Part shown: in pieces, positions 20,501 to 33,300 of the stretch
Numbering within the stretch: the stretch's first letter is position 1
Layout of the letters: the number at the start of each line of letters is the position of its first letter
NCBI RefSeq assembly: GCF_030035675.1
Contig: NC_084499.1
Coordinates: 16,254,239 to 16,318,238, forward strand
Direction of reading: 5' to 3'
DNA from: Rhineura floridana
Lineage: Eukaryota; Chordata; Lepidosauria; Squamata; Rhineuridae
DNA length: 64,000 bases
Notes under the pieces: model-generated
What the model was told of the DNA's origin: nothing
The model's database searches: none
Seen by the model: only the letters and a program-made list of their open reading frames with translations
Translations under genes and position numbers: made by a program

Positions 20501-23500
20501 AGTCTCTGCACTTGAGCCTCTCGTTCTTTGCTGACAGCAGACTCTGAAGTTGGTGGAAGCCTGTTTCTGCTTGGCTGATGGGAATCCTGTGAACTCAGAT
20601 ACAAAAGCAGCTCCCAGCAGCTGGGTTCCTGCTTGGCTTGGCTTGGGAGTGTGCGTGCTTGTAGCTGGCAGTTATGCTCGGATGTGAAATTCAGAGTTAA
20701 CTGCATCCTTGTAGGTAACAGAATTACAAATCAATGGGATTGATTCTCCCCCTTTCTCTGCAACTTTTCAATGAGTGAATAGAGCTAAACTGATGTAAAG
20801 ATGCTCAAAATAACTCAGCTGCCATCTCTCCCAGGGACATAACCCATATTGCTGCTTTTATCAAGAGGCCCATCTGGAAGAGAGCAAAAACATTCCATGG
20901 ATAAAGTCCTCTTGATTTCAGTTCTGCAACTTGTGCAGTGTCAGGCAGGCTTTCCCTGTGCTGCTGGTATACTGGAGGTGTCTCATTTACTCTGTTCTTT
21001 AAAAAGGATGGGCTGTTGTATTGCTCTCGTCACTCTTGCCTGCAGATTCATTTGACGTGCACCGCTTGTTTGAATAGAAGGAATTCCCCCTCTTTTAGCA
21101 AGGCTGGTTGCCCCCCAGGGATATTAGTGAATTAGAACCCTGGTATCAAAGAGTTGGGTTACGGACTTACTATCTTAGCACCTTGAGTTAAATCTGCCAG
21201 GCTGGTGAATCTGAATTCTGACCTTTAGTATCGCATCTTGCTTAAAAATCTGTTCCCATGGTAGCTTTGCTTGTTGAGTGAGAGACAACAGTAGACAGGA
21301 ATTGGAAAGATTCTATGTTGGCTGAAAAGGTGTTGAGAAGGAACAAGTGTCTGGTAGTTGAGAAGATAGCACAGGCAGGCAGCAGGACTCTGCTCCTAGC
21401 AACTGCCTTCTGCATGTTACTGTAATTGCTTCCCTCCTTGCAAATGTTTTACCTGGAAGCCTAAAGACAACCCAATTAAAAGAAGGTGGCGGAGCCGCAG
21501 TTCCTTTGAATTCGGAGGTACAGTGTTCATGTGGGATGCTGAATATACTTTGGGAAATGGAATGTGCTTGTGCCCTGGTTTCTCCCCCACCATCATTCAG
21601 CTGAGTGGACATTTGGCTCAGCTTTCTTGAGAGAAGGAAAATGAGGCATTAGTGACTGTGCAGCCTGCTCCTTCCTCACTGATAGTCAAGAGGCTGGTTG
21701 CGGGCCATATTCCTCCTTTTGTGGTGGGGACAGACCTTTAAGTTCAAGGGCCATGTTTCTTTTTTGTGAGGGGGCGTAGGCCTAGTATAGCTTTACATTC
21801 TTTGCAACCACAAAGAACACCAGCAGCAGACTGCTGTTGGAGTTCAGTCTTGACTCCTTTCAGCTAAGTAAAGCCAACAGTTTAAAAAGGGTGGGGGGCT
21901 TTAATCTTTAGTGTGTGTGGAGGTTTCATCATAAATACCAGTCTTGTCTGTACAGATTAAACTGTTTGTTTTTAAAAAAGGTTTGCAGCTGTTCCCTTGG
22001 TGTATTTTCTTGTTCCTTGGTATTCTGACAGCTACATAAGTGAAACTTCTTTTTCAAAAAAGAAGCTTTAGTGGGAAAAAGATTAACAAAATTAGATTTG
22101 TTGTAATAACGGGAGAGTTGCACAGATGAGTTCAAGGATACACGAGACCCAGGGTTTCCTTGATCTGTTGGCTCTGTCACTTCTGCTTTGGGTGATAAAG
22201 GGTTTCTGTCAACTTCAGTGTGAACAGTTTCTTTTAATAAGTGGAGAGGAAATTGACCTTGACACAAAACGACTCCTTCCTTGCAGTCAGTGATGCCTTG
22301 TGAAGGGGATTCTAACAGACTCCTTGTGGAGCAATTTGAGGGCAATCAGAAATGAAATGTGCAGAATAGCATTTAGTCCATGGGAGGGAAAGCAAGTTCT
22401 ATTTCTGGCGGACTTGTTCAAGCCTTGAATATATTTTCTTTCTCTACTAGTGAGGTTGTTTGGCCTCGTAGGACATCTTAGCCTGCCTCACGCTCACCAG
22501 ATCGTTTCTGTAAATGTGGCGGCTTACGATTTGCAATGGCAGAACCCAAGTAGTCTCCATTTCCTTTACTGAAGGGGATTGTATGCTGCTGAACACCTGT
22601 TGGATTCCAGCATTTCCTCAGGGTTTGCCAGTGCCACAAATGAAATTTAGAGTCAAGTTGGCCAGTCACCGTGCAGCCACTACTGCGAGAGCTTTGTAAG
22701 ATTCCCCGGGTGCTGGCTTTGGTGTGTTGTGTGGGTCAACTTCATTGCTTTAGTTCCTTAACTTGTTTTGCTGCACAGGCGACATGCTCCGAGCATTCCA
22801 TGCAGCTTTACAGAATTCTCCAGTCAACACAAAGAACCAGGTAGCAAAGGTAAGTGGAATCTTGGAGGAAGTTTGGCCATCGCTGTCTTGATACTGTAAA
22901 TGCTGATAAACGAACGGCCTTGCGAGTGGCAAGCCTTTGGGTGCAGGGATGGGGGGGGGTATTCAGTCCGCATTTCAAGCCAAATCTATCAAATTCTCAT
23001 TTTCCAAAACGGTATGAGAATCAAAACACAGGAATCCTTGGAAATTCATACTTATCTGAATTTTGCAGTGCAGTTCTCCAGCCAACAGTGTTTACAAAAG
23101 TGTATATATTGGGGGGAAGTGTGCATAAAAATGAATATATTTGTGAATATTAACACACAACAATGCATTGCATTAGAAGTTGCTTGCTAAAATGTGCCCA
23201 TTAGTCAAAACTGCATGCAAAAACTGTGTGTTAGGAGAAATTTGATTTTTTTAAAATTGCAAATTCCTGCAGAAATGTGGAGAACTAAATTTAAGATTGG
23301 AAAATGAGAAACAGAGACCCGAAATGCACAGATTCTTCCCTCCTTACAGGGGTGTATGTGAATGTCTTCCCAATAGCCATCCATTGCCTGGCTGAGGGTA
23401 CCCTGTTTTTTTCTTCTGTAATATTTCTATTTGTTTTGTAAAGACAAATACAAAACAATAACCGCTGTCAGGAGAGTCAAGGCCAAAGTCTTAACATCAT

Positions 23501-26500
23501 CGTTCCAGAGGACATATTAACAGCCGTATTTAGTCATCCAGGGTCATCTTTCCACAGGTTCCCATGGGTTGGAGTGGTTACAGTTGTGTTCAGTTGGTGC
23601 CGCATAAGTAATGAAGCCGCTCCATACAGCAGGAGTGGGGAACCTATGGTCTATGGGCTAGTCTTGGCCCGCCAGGGGGTCCAGTTTGGCCTGTGAGGCC
23701 ACTTCCCACAAGCCACACCCCCTGCTGACATCACTCGTGTTAGTGGGAGGGTGGGGTTACATCTATTGGGTGCATGTATCTTTTTCTGGCAGGGAACAGG
23801 AACTTGCAACCAAATCAGCAGGATTTAACCCCCAGCTTGTCAGCTGATGAACAGTTAAATCCTGCTCATTTTGGCTGAGTTCCGTGCAGGTTTCCATGCA
23901 TATCCCTGCTAAAATGAAGGGGACCCCCCCCCCCAATGTTTTTAGCAGCACTTTGCACATCATAGTGATGTCAGGTGATGGACAGGTGAGCGGCTCTACC
24001 CACCTGTCATATTTGGCCCCAAGGCCGATCCTGATAACCCATGGACTCAAAGGTTCCCTGTGTCTGCCATACAGTGTGGAAGTCATCTGTGGTAGTTCCT
24101 CTGCGCATTGATTTTACCTTCTCCATAAGCACCATCTTCCGCACCTTCCTGATAACTGTATCTCCAATATATTGTGTGTGTGTGTGTGTTTCTTTCCACT
24201 GTCATGCTACCACCTGTCTGGCAGCAGTCAACAAAAAGGTCACCAAGCTGAGGGCACCCTTTCTGTCCAAGAAGGTGCAGAGCATCCCTCCTTTAGTCTT
24301 GTAGCAGGATGGATAGCCTTGGTTCTGGGTCCAGCCTTAAATCAGTTCCCAGGAAGTAGCCAAAGTGGGTTGGCTTGTATTTGAGGCGTCATTTCTCCTT
24401 TCCTTGCGTTTCTCTCCAGGAGCGGGCACAGGAAGTGGTGTTGAAGGTTCTGACCTCTTTTAGAGGCAGCGAGATTGAGCAGGCGGTGAACTCCTTAGAC
24501 AGCAATGGCATTGACTTATTAATGAAGTACATTTATAAAGGATTTGAAAAGCCAACAGAAAACAGCAGTGCAATACTTCTCCAGTGGCACGAAAAGGTAC
24601 GTGATTCCTCCCCTTCAGACTTGTAGGCCCTGATCCGTGTGGTTCAGCCAGCCAAGTAGCTGGCTGTTTTTGAAGGGATGTCTTTGTTGCCTGTCAGAGG
24701 CTATCTGTAGCTCCACAAAAACTCATGCTTGCAATGGGATGACTGTTGCAGGTGGTGCCAGCACCCAGATCTTTTAAGTGAACAACATTTTGAGTAGATT
24801 TGCTGTTAGAGAACATACCTAATGTTGGTAGACGACAGCGCACCCTTCAATACAGAGCCGAGGATTCCTAGGATTGCACAGAGGATTCACATTTCTACAC
24901 AGGGATGCTCAAGTGATAGTTGCAGTTTACCTTGGCCAGAGTGCACTTCTGCTTGCGCAGTGGAATTTCTCCTCTTCTCATCCTCCTGCTCCCTGAAATC
25001 TGTTCTGGAGGTTTCCCCTACCTTCTGGAGCAGATTTGAGCAGGTGTGAGAAGCTGAAGCCCTTGCACACACAGGACAGTTTTGTTGGATGCAGCCCTCA
25101 GTTTCCCTGTGCATCTACACAAATGGTGTGCAGCCAAGGTAGGGCAGGTGGGAACACTGGGCAAGGCAGCTCTCGTTTTCCAAGGAAGATGGCTGAATTT
25201 GTGGCTGTTCACTAAATGTGCCATACCAAGAGATATGCTTAGTGGGAAAGTTTTTCACGTTTTAGGCTGCGGGTTGGAGCATTCTGTTTGAATGCTCCTT
25301 GGAAGCCCTCCAGAAATCTTGCATGTGGGGAGAAAGGTTGAGCCTCCTCTTTTTTCAGTGTTAATTTTCTGTGTGCAGGGAGAAAAAGCATTCAGATACC
25401 CAAAGGGCTGCTTTATCGCTAGTATCTACTGCATGTTTTACCCTGAGCTGAAATCTACAAGAGCGTGGTTTTATTTCGGGTGGCCAGCTCAGGGGTAACC
25501 GGCAGCCTTTGCTGTGTGGAATTGGGGTTGCTGAGAAGGGTAACCTGTGGAAAAATGAAAAAGTAACTTACAGAAGAGGAGCTGGCCCCACAAAAATGGC
25601 AAGAGACACAAAGGTTTTACATGCCTTTCTGTTAGTGGCTCTTCCAGGGTTAACAGCGGAGTGGTACTGCATACTTGCCTCTCAAGAGGTGCAGATGCAC
25701 CAGTGGGCGGTTTGGTGGGGACTCTTGCATTCTCATGACAACAAGCCTTTCTGTTTGCTCTCTCGTTTCCAATGGAAACGGCAGCTTATACCCGACATGG
25801 GCCGATGCTCATGCATGTGTTTGTGTGTGAGAGGGTGCGAAATCGGAGAGCTGGCTTCCTATTTGGGAGGAGGAAGAAGCATTGCTGCCTGTGCATGTGT
25901 GCTCCCCAGGTGCAGCGCAGAAAGGCATTTCCAAGAGAGATTTGGTACAGTGCCTAAAGAGGCTGTGAACCTTTGCTTTCATACCTCCGCAAGGATAAAA
26001 GTGCAAAGAAAACAAGCCCGCCTCGTGCTGTGGCTTCACGCCATTCCCAAGAGCAAACACAGCTGTCTGAGGGCAGGAAGCCATTTCGAGCATGGGCTTG
26101 GGGCCGCTGGTTTGGTGTGCCATGTTTCCTCCTCTGCTGTTCAGGCACAGCAGTCAAGGGCTGAACTGTTAGGTAGTAAAGAGCAACAAAAACACAACAC
26201 CTTTTGCTCTTTCTGAGCTGTTGCCATGGATGGCCTGATGCAGGGAGAGGGACAAGAAATTCAGACTTCAGAACCTGGGATTTCCAGAGCAGAAATGTTT
26301 ATAGCTTCACAAACTTTTGTTTGAATTCGTATCTCTAGCTGTTGCTTTATGCCTCAAGCTAGGTTCAGTCATCATCCCGTTCAGAGTGAACCTCTTCTCT
26401 TTGGCTGGAAGCAGCGACTTGGGACAACTGCTGTGTTTTTAGGATGAATCTTATGAATGCTTCAGAAGTCTTTTCTTCCTGAAGTATTGCCAGGTGATAT

Positions 26501-27210
26501 AATAGGCTTGATCCCAAAAGCCCTACATAGCTGTGGCCAGATGCCACTTGGTTCAAGGTTCAGTGCCCCTCATCTCATGGCTGCACCGCACTACCTGCGA
26601 CGCGGGTGGTGGGGGAGGAAAGAGGCAGAAGGCCAAACCAGCCTCAAAGTTGTAAAGTAAAACTCTAACATGACCTCTGCTTGCTGGTCAGACTGCTTAG
26701 AACAGGTGGGAACCTCCAGCTGTTGCTGAACTACAACTCCCATCATCCCTGGCCGTGCTTACTGGTGTTGATGGAAGTTGCAGTTCAGCAACATCTGGAG
26801 GATCAACAGTTCCCCAGACCTGCCTTAGAACATTCAGAAAACCCAAAAGGTGGTGCTATTTTGGATATTTAATTTTTTTTAAAAATTCTTACCATGCTTT
26901 GCAAGACAAGTTCAGTGGAGCCAATAACAGAAGGAAATCAATAAAAGCAATGTAACAGATTTAAAAAGACTGAACTCAGAGCTGGTCCTTTATGAGCAGC
27001 GATCAAACATCGTAAAGGTCCACAGGGCAAAATGGAGATTGGGCGAGCGTGAAAGCTGTCACTCTTTGCTTTTGTTTGCTGGGGTGGGGATGGGCTGGCC
27101 TCGATGCTAACTCTTCTTCCCCCCTTTCTTTCTCTCACCTTTTGCAGGCATTAGCAGTAGGTGGACTAGGCTCGATAGTCAGAGTCCTGACTGCACGAAA
27201 GACTGTTTAA
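17503..27210 (+). CDS. ARPC5L: Arp2/3 complex subunit 5-like protein
   Basis: Coding exons 17503-17666, 22777-22849, 24420-24596 and 27148-27210 give 158 aa (human 153; the extra residues lie in the Ala/Gly/Glu-rich segment at 27-48). The protein is the p16/ARPC5-family subunit of the Arp2/3 actin-nucleating complex, binding ARPC4 and ARPC1 at the complex edge. Conserved signatures: [20 protein letters not shown] at the N-terminus, [39 protein letters not shown] and the C-terminal [26 protein letters not shown] with distinct middle residues favours ARPC5L over ARPC5. Intron 1 is U12-type AT-AC; introns 2 and 3 are ordinary GT-AG. Confidence 0.96.
17667..17674 (+). promoter_or_regulatory. ARPC5L: U12-type AT-AC 5' splice site
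   Basis: Exon 1 ends CTGCGGCA and the intron begins ATATCCTT, the U12-dependent AT-AC donor consensus. No GT near this point keeps the frame. Joined to the acceptor at 22775-22776 it restores RQGDMLRA across the junction. Confidence 0.92.
17770..17932 (-). mobile_element. tRNA-headed SINE
   Basis: Minus-strand copy: cagccttagaccgagtcagg ... ctccaggg/ttccagggtttcaggc ... ggggccttctgcatgca, the complement of the SINE at 46.8 kb. ARPC5L intron 1. Confidence 0.65.
17990..18190 (-). mobile_element. tRNA-headed SINE
   Basis: A better-preserved minus copy: gccttatactgagttggagt at its 3' side, cctggagatgccagtgagga, then gatcttctgcacgcaaagca and ccaccactgagctggg, the complement of the A-box region. 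It lies about 60 bp from another copy in the same orientation. Confidence 0.75.
18200..22750. other. ARPC5L intron 1 interior
   Basis: About 4.5 kb of intron without recognisable exons. A foldback repeat of the tactctgag family lies near 19.09-19.19 kb. Reading frames of up to about 150 codons (for example near 20.2-20.7 kb, minus) show no family resemblance. Confidence 0.6.
19085..19190. repeat. Foldback repeat (tactctgag family), decayed
   Basis: gcattgaaattaatagacatgac ... gtgggtcttctgtaag ... aacttagttggagata matches the arms and ends of the copies at 44.8 and 48.6 kb. Confidence 0.5.
22754..22776 (+). promoter_or_regulatory. ARPC5L: U12 branch site and AC acceptor
   Basis: TTCCTTAAC at 22754-22762 matches the U12 branch-site consensus exactly. 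The intron ends in AC at 22775-22776, about 15 nt after the branch adenosine, within the narrow U12 range. The AG two bases later would put the reading frame out. Confidence 0.9.
22955..23345. repeat. Possible DNA-transposon remnant
   Basis: Inverted similarity between gcatttcaagccaaatct near the left end and the complement of gaaatgcacagattc near the right end, with A/T-rich sequence between. Family not identified. ARPC5L intron 2. Confidence 0.3.
23622..24050. mobile_element. Non-autonomous hAT-like element
   Basis: Starts caggagtggggaacctatgg and continues with ggcccgccag and ggcctgtgaggcc, the wording of non-autonomous hAT repeats that begin CAGG.GTGGGGAACC. It contains an internal inverted pair (cagcaggatttaacccc / gttaaatcctgctc). 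ARPC5L intron 2. Confidence 0.5.
24597..27147. other. ARPC5L intron 3
   Basis: About 2.5 kb without conserved exons. The longest frame (25.5-26.2 kb, 235 codons) has no family resemblance and no splice context. One hAT-type MITE lies at 26703-26822. Confidence 0.6.
26703..26822. mobile_element. Foldback hAT-type MITE with 8-bp target duplication
   Basis: A 120-bp palindrome starting caggtggg and ending cagacctg, with cagctgttgctgaactac on the left arm and gttcagcaacatctgg on the right. It is flanked by gcttagaa (26695-26702) and ccttagaa (26823-26830), matching at 7 of 8 bases. That is the 8-bp duplication expected of hAT transposition, and it assigns the family. Confidence 0.8.
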
Positions 27211-27739
27211 AAGACTTAAGTTCATTTGAACTGAGACACCAAGAACTCCTTTGGAGTCCGGAGGAGGAACTTGCTATGCTGACACTTCGGCCCACCCTTC
27301 TGGGAACCACAATCTACTGAAATACTGTATGTGTGTGCTGGAGGGTGTGTGTCTCCTTCCTCCTGGAACAGCGTCCTTTTAACCGTAGAGGTGGTGGTGG
27401 GGTGGGACAGGTTTTGTGTTCATGTTTTCCGACTATCAAGTGCAGGAGTTTTTTGGGGGGGGGGCAGGGCGGCACTTGTGCATTTGCCTCCAGAACAGCC
27501 TCTGCTCTGGCCAAGTAAGTGTGGGTGATTGAAACTTTAATTTAAATTTAACGATTTTTTTGGGGGGGGGAGTGTTTTTGCGCCAGGGGTTAGTTGTGAC
27601 GTCAGATGCAAAACAAGGAGCCTGGTTTTGGGGTTGGAAAAGGTTTTTTTCTTATGCAAGAGAGCTTTTTGTACATAGTTACGAATAGGTGGGCAATGTA
27701 TGGAGTTGGTTTCATGTAAAGTGCCTGCTGCTCTTTCAA

Positions 27740-27745
27740 AATAAA
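27740..27745 (+). terminator. ARPC5L: ARPC5L polyadenylation signal
   Basis: AATAAA 530 nt after the stop codon, followed by a GT-rich stretch (gatggatttgagtggcgtg). Confidence 0.7.
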
Positions 27746-27769
27746 GTTCTTGGATGGCTAGAATGAGCA

Positions 27770-28899
27770 GTGATGGATTTGAGTGGCGTGCATAGTGGCT
27801 GCCTTTGTCTACGCACACATTCTCCCTCCCCAAGTGCTTTCTAACCCTCGGCTACTAGTTGATAGTTTGGTAGAGGCTGCAGCCTGCGTTTCCCCATGGT
27901 TTATCACTTAGCTGTCTCTCTATTTCTGCCTAGGAAGCCTAACTTTCATATTTAAATCATGCAGCTTTTAAACTGTGATTTTGTTAGAAAAATAGGATTG
28001 ACAAGGTAGATGCCAACAGAGGCCTGCTTCAGGCCCAAAATCTTTTGTTTTCAACTGTATGTGCCCCCCCCCCCCAAAATCAAGCAGGCCCTCTTTCTTC
28101 TTTATACCGCAGCTGTGGTAGTTGGGATTCATTCTAAATAGCTTAGCCCTGTGGGCCCTATGCAATAAAGGCTGGGAAGGGATATGAACCTAGCTTTTCC
28201 ACATCCAAATCCTAATTCTCAAGCTGCTAGCTAATGTTAGTAAGCTCTCTTCTTTTTCCTGATCAATTTCACGGCAGTATACTCTGCCACTGCCTCCCCC
28301 AAAAAACCCTGGTGTAGACAGATAACTGCTTTTGATTGATATGTACTGTACAACACACACACGTAAGAGCCTTCCCCACAAGCAGGACAAGAGAGGAGCT
28401 ACTCCTGATCTTGGAGGCAGCAAATAACCGTCATCCCTAAGTAGCTACTAGATGCTGGCAAGAAGCAGGCGCGCTTGAGCTGCAATCCTGGTTTAAGCCT
28501 GCCCTCAGTAGTCACGTTGCAAATCCTGACCAGCAACGGGAGCTTGTTTCTGAACATTCCAAGCTGAAGGAAACAGAGTGCAACTCCCCCCCCCCTTCAT
28601 TTTTGAAATTGAGCAGGTGCAGTCCTGGTGGGACAAGTATCCTCTTCAGGAATCTGCGCAACAGAATGGTAAGTGCCCTACAGGGAGGAGTTAAAAGCAG
28701 TGTGGTAGAACATGTGGGTTTTTAACCTTGAATGATGAGACAGAAGGCAGAATTGCAGTTAAACTCTTCAACTCACGTTAAAAGGACTAAGTCTGCCTCT
28801 CTCCACATGCACAGTGGAAACGCTGTGTTTTCCTTTACCTCCAATACTGGTTGAGCATATATACCATGAAACAAGAAGGTAATTATGTCAGCCTCAAGT
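27770..28899. other. Convergent ARPC5L-GOLGA1 spacer
   Basis: About 1.1 kb between the two inferred 3' ends. Some homopolymer runs; no exon or clear repeat seen. Confidence 0.55.
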
Positions 28900-28905
28900 T
28901 TTAAT
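28900..28905 (-). terminator. GOLGA1: Likely GOLGA1 polyadenylation signal
   Basis: ATTAAA on the minus strand (tttaat on plus), about 1.43 kb after the stop codon. It is the only AATAAA-type hexamer noticed between here and the stop, and the downstream minus-strand sequence contains ttgtttcatgg. Confidence 0.4.
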
Positions 28906-30335
28906 CAAAAATGTAGTGCACCACAAATTAGGTCTCTACAAGCCATTACATAATATAGTCCATATTTACACAGAATGTATGGACTCAACCAAGGGTCCAT
29001 AAAGGCTTTTTCTATATACACTCCATAGGTGGTTTGTGTGTTCTTTGTACAAGGAGAAAAAGTGCATTAGTTGCTACTATTAAATGAATATACACACCTC
29101 GTTCTTGCTCTGACAGCTTACAAGAATCCAACGCTAAGGCTACTGCAGACTCTTGCTTAACAGGTTTTCTCTTAAAACTGACTCTAAAAAGGTAGATCTG
29201 GGAAAATGCCACAAGTGCTAATCGGTAGAAATTTTACTTTGTGCTCTTGGGAAGGAAGACCAACCCTTGTGGGCTGGCTGATTTTTCCCCCTTCTTAACA
29301 GGCAGTTGGTTAAAAAAAATACTGTTGCTTAGCAATATGTAATGATAATATTAAAACTGGAACCTGCTGTCTTACATGGTTGATTTTCTGTACAGTATAG
29401 ATAGTATCTTTAAATAGACTGGTTAATAAAAATGCAGTGTCTAATATAAGGGGTAGGGCGTTAGTTTGGTTTATCACTGTATATTCAGTTTCTCCTTTCT
29501 AATGAGCCAAACTGACTGCCACCCCTCGAGTAGTGGGGGGGGGAATTAACTGTGATTAGGTAAGCCACTCCCATCCGTTAAAAGCAGGAGTACAGATTGC
29601 GAACACTTCTGCTGGTCAAATATGAACTGGCTCTAGGCTGATGCAGCAGCAGCTGCCACATTGAGCTTTCTGTTTTCATTTTTAAAGTGAGCGGCTGCCA
29701 CCCTCTAACTTGCTAATATATGTCAACACTTTATATAGGCAAGGAGAGTACATTGACTATTGTAAAGACCACTTAAAATGATTTTTCTTTAAGAAAAATA
29801 AAAGCTGGCCCACTGTGTAGTTGCCTAGGGGCTGGAGAACGGGCGTACTGTTTGCAGCTTAGCTTGAATGCGCTGGCAGTTTCAGCTACGAGGGAAGGGG
29901 GGCTATAAGTCCAAGGGAAAAGAATTGCTCCCCCCCCCCAGCCAGATTTCTACACTGTCAGGAATGATGTATGCAACACACACATGTACGCTTGTTGCTC
30001 AACATACAGAGTTTGGGATTTATCTCGTGACAGAAGCCGGAAGGCACCACCCCATGCTACCAGTTACTGCCCCCGCCAACACAAACCCTTTGGTTCCACA
30101 AGGCCTCAGGAACCAGCCGCTTGTTATCAACTAAAGGACTGTGGAAGGGGGTGTCGGTATGCAGCAAAGGACACTCCTTTTACAGTACAGCTTTGTAAAC
30201 CATTTTTCAAAGTTCTCGTACAAAAATACTGTGGTGACAGCAATTAGATACCACCTCCATTGGTGGGTCCAGTATCCTTTTCATAGAAAAAACCAACTGG
30301 AGGCAGGAAACACATCCTTGGGAGGGGGGGCTCGT

Positions 30336-33300
30336 TCATGACCATGGGGTCCGTGGACTTGAGATCGAGGGTCGGATACTGCCCCTGGGAGATGGTTTTG
30401 ACCCAAACCAAGACATCTGGTGGAAGGGGAAAAGCACAACACAAGAGAAAAATGTGGCACATGGTTACTGAGCAGCTAAACGGGCAGGGATAGGAAAGTG
30501 CCAACAAAATAAAAGCAGGGAGAAAGAATTCGGTACCTGGTTAGGCGTGGGGAACTTGTCCCTCCAGCTGTTGCTGAACTGCAACTCATCAGCCCAACCA
30601 AGCATGGCCAATGGCCAGGGATGATGGGAGTTGTGCTTCAGCAATATCTGGAGGATCAGAGATCCCCCACACCTGATACACGGGTTGAAAAGCCTTCACT
30701 AGGAGGCAAAGCTAATGCAGGAAAAGAGACAGGGAGAGGCGATCACAGTGTAACGCAAGAGAGAGAAGCTTAGGAACAAGTCTTTGGGGACAGACAAAGA
30801 ATCATTGGTCAGGAAGGTTATGGTAGCATGGCGAAGGGGCCACTTAGACATTGGCTTGTTTTGAACTTATGGGAAGGCCAGGGTTCCCTAGACAACAATA
30901 TTTAAAATCAGAACAAAGCCCAGAATCTAGGTAACCCTGTATGACACAGAAGCAGCAATTCACAAGCATGTTCGAAACAGGCCTGAGCTTGTATATCTAC
31001 TCGTGTACCCTGTGAACGTTATTATCTCTGCAGCTGACCTCCAGATTAAAAAGGAAGATCCACACAGGGCCTGTGCTGGAGATGCTGCAATGAAAGCTTC
31101 ACCCATCTCTGGCATATAGACGCATGACATGTTTCACACATACAAGCGTTCCCCTTGATATGGCAATCATCAGGTGACGAAGATGCACAAGTGAATTCAT
31201 AGTAAGAGTTCTGATGAAGTCTTACCTTATACTCCAAGGTTTCCTTGAGCATGTGTTCCTCCTCTTGAGAGAAATTTAGCAACACAGACACAGCTTTGAT
31301 CAGATGGAATGCCTAAAACGCAACAGCCACCGAGTCACAACGGATCATCTTAGGCAAGCCTTACAGATCTGATCACCGAGGTAGGGCCAGCTAGCTTGAG
31401 AAAGATGCTTGCCACTTCCCTAGCATTTCTATTCTACATTCCATTCTGGGCTACCTTGGTTGCAGATTTCCTGCTGAGGTACTGACTTCCTGGCCATACT
31501 TGCTAGGGTTGATGGGAATTGTAGTTCAGCCATCTGGAGGGTCGTAGGTTCTGTACACCTGGTGTAGACCCTCCCATTAAGATGGAGGCAACATTCAGAT
31601 GTGCTTATTCTGAATTTCTTTTCACATTTGATTCAGCTTCACTGGAAGTTGCACGGAACTCTTCCCTCACCCCCCGCCGTGTTGACTCACAGAAAAGAAA
31701 ACTGTGGAAATGAGAACAAGTTAAGACAGCATCCCCAGCAAAGCATGCTTTTCTTACCTCTGATTCCCGGCAGGACATAAATTTTAGCACCACGTGCTTA
31801 AGGTACTCAAAGTTTATTTCCCGAGAGTCATTCAGATCTGAGTTGTTTGTCACAGTCAAGGCAGCAGTGGGCACTTCAGGGACCTCACCATCGGGTCGAA
31901 TTTTCTGAAAGGGACAAAAGAAAACAGTGCTAGATTAGAGAGGCAGGCAAAGCCAACACCTGCAGCCCTTCTAAAGCACAGACCTCTCACCATGCCATTC
32001 TCCAACCCTTCCTGGAGAGCAAACTCTTTGGCAAGGAGCAAATGCACGCGCCACTCTCTCGGATCCTACATGAAGAGAAAGGGGAATCTAGCAACTTGCG
32101 TTAACTATGCAAACTGGGCGTCCTGGCATCCATCTCTCTTCTCCAGTATTGCTCTATTCACACCCAAGTGCTGACTATGTGGATCATATATCCCAGTTTT
32201 GCTTGTTCCAATCCAGAAACACAGAATATTCAGCCGCTGCTCTGGCTTCCAAAATGTCAGCAGGCATATCTTCCCTTCCATAGGAAAGAGAAACTTGTCT
32301 TTACAATTAAAATCCAAAAGTCAACATCCTCAGGAAACTGGTCTGCTTCCACCACCAAACTGTGCAGTTGTTGCCCCTCTAATAAGCCAAGAGTGTGCAT
32401 TCACACCGGTAGACAAGCGGATCGTCATGCTCACCAGTTCTTTCTGCAAGGTCTTCTTTAGCTCTGTCATTCTCTGCTGCAGCTGTTTTATCATCTGCCA
32501 AAGGAGAAAGGATGGGGAAGAGAACTTCAGCTCAGAGGCCTGGTTATCAATAAAAGCTACTGAGGAGTCCATTGTGATAATTGGACCACCTTGAAAAAGC
32601 ACGCTGGGGCAAGGTGGGGACAAGAGAGACATGCTGGCTGCCAGTCAACGTTGCTGTCTCATTTATGCAGGAAGGGGAGGGCCAACCTTCTGTCCCCTTT
32701 GAGTAGCTGCCACCTAAACAAGACTGAGAATCAAACAGGCCCTCTTATTAAGGGCGTCTTGTCTTCCTTGTGCAGAGAAGACATTGCAGGTATTCTCAAG
32801 ACACTCAAAACAGTGCCAAGAGGCTGCTTTACCTGTTCAGGTGTGGCGGTTGTGTTTTGTGTATATATACATATATATCTTTCCACCCCACATCACCAGC
32901 CAGGATCCAACGTTAGTCCTCCCCTCTGAAATGGTAAAACCTGACTAACTTAGGTATATTAATTTCAGAGGGTCTAATTTCCAGTGGGCTGTAGTCAGCC
33001 AGGTTCTACACAGAGGAGATCTCCTGGAATTTATGTCCCTAAGTTAGAGACGTCCATCAATTTCCATGGGTCTAGTCTGAGTAAGACTAACACTGGATAC
33101 TCTCCAGAGTGCCTGGATGTTTGCTTAAATATTTATGGGTCGCACTGCATATGCAGAGATCTCTAAAGCCCACCCACCCCACAAGTATTGTTTACAGAGT
33201 TGTTAGCCCACAATCAGAGGCTCTCTGAGAGGCCCTCATTACCTGGGGACTCTTGCTTGCAGCTGAATTAATCCTTGCATAAGATAAATCAAGTGACTTC

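Noticed and set aside
22777-22779. GT-AG reading of ARPC5L intron 1 using the cag at 22776-22778
   Set aside because: It shifts the frame; AT-AC with the U12 branch site restores the conserved protein.
25509-26216. 235-codon plus-strand frame in ARPC5L intron 3
   Set aside because: Cys- and Arg-rich composition of random frame, no domain, no splice or promoter context.
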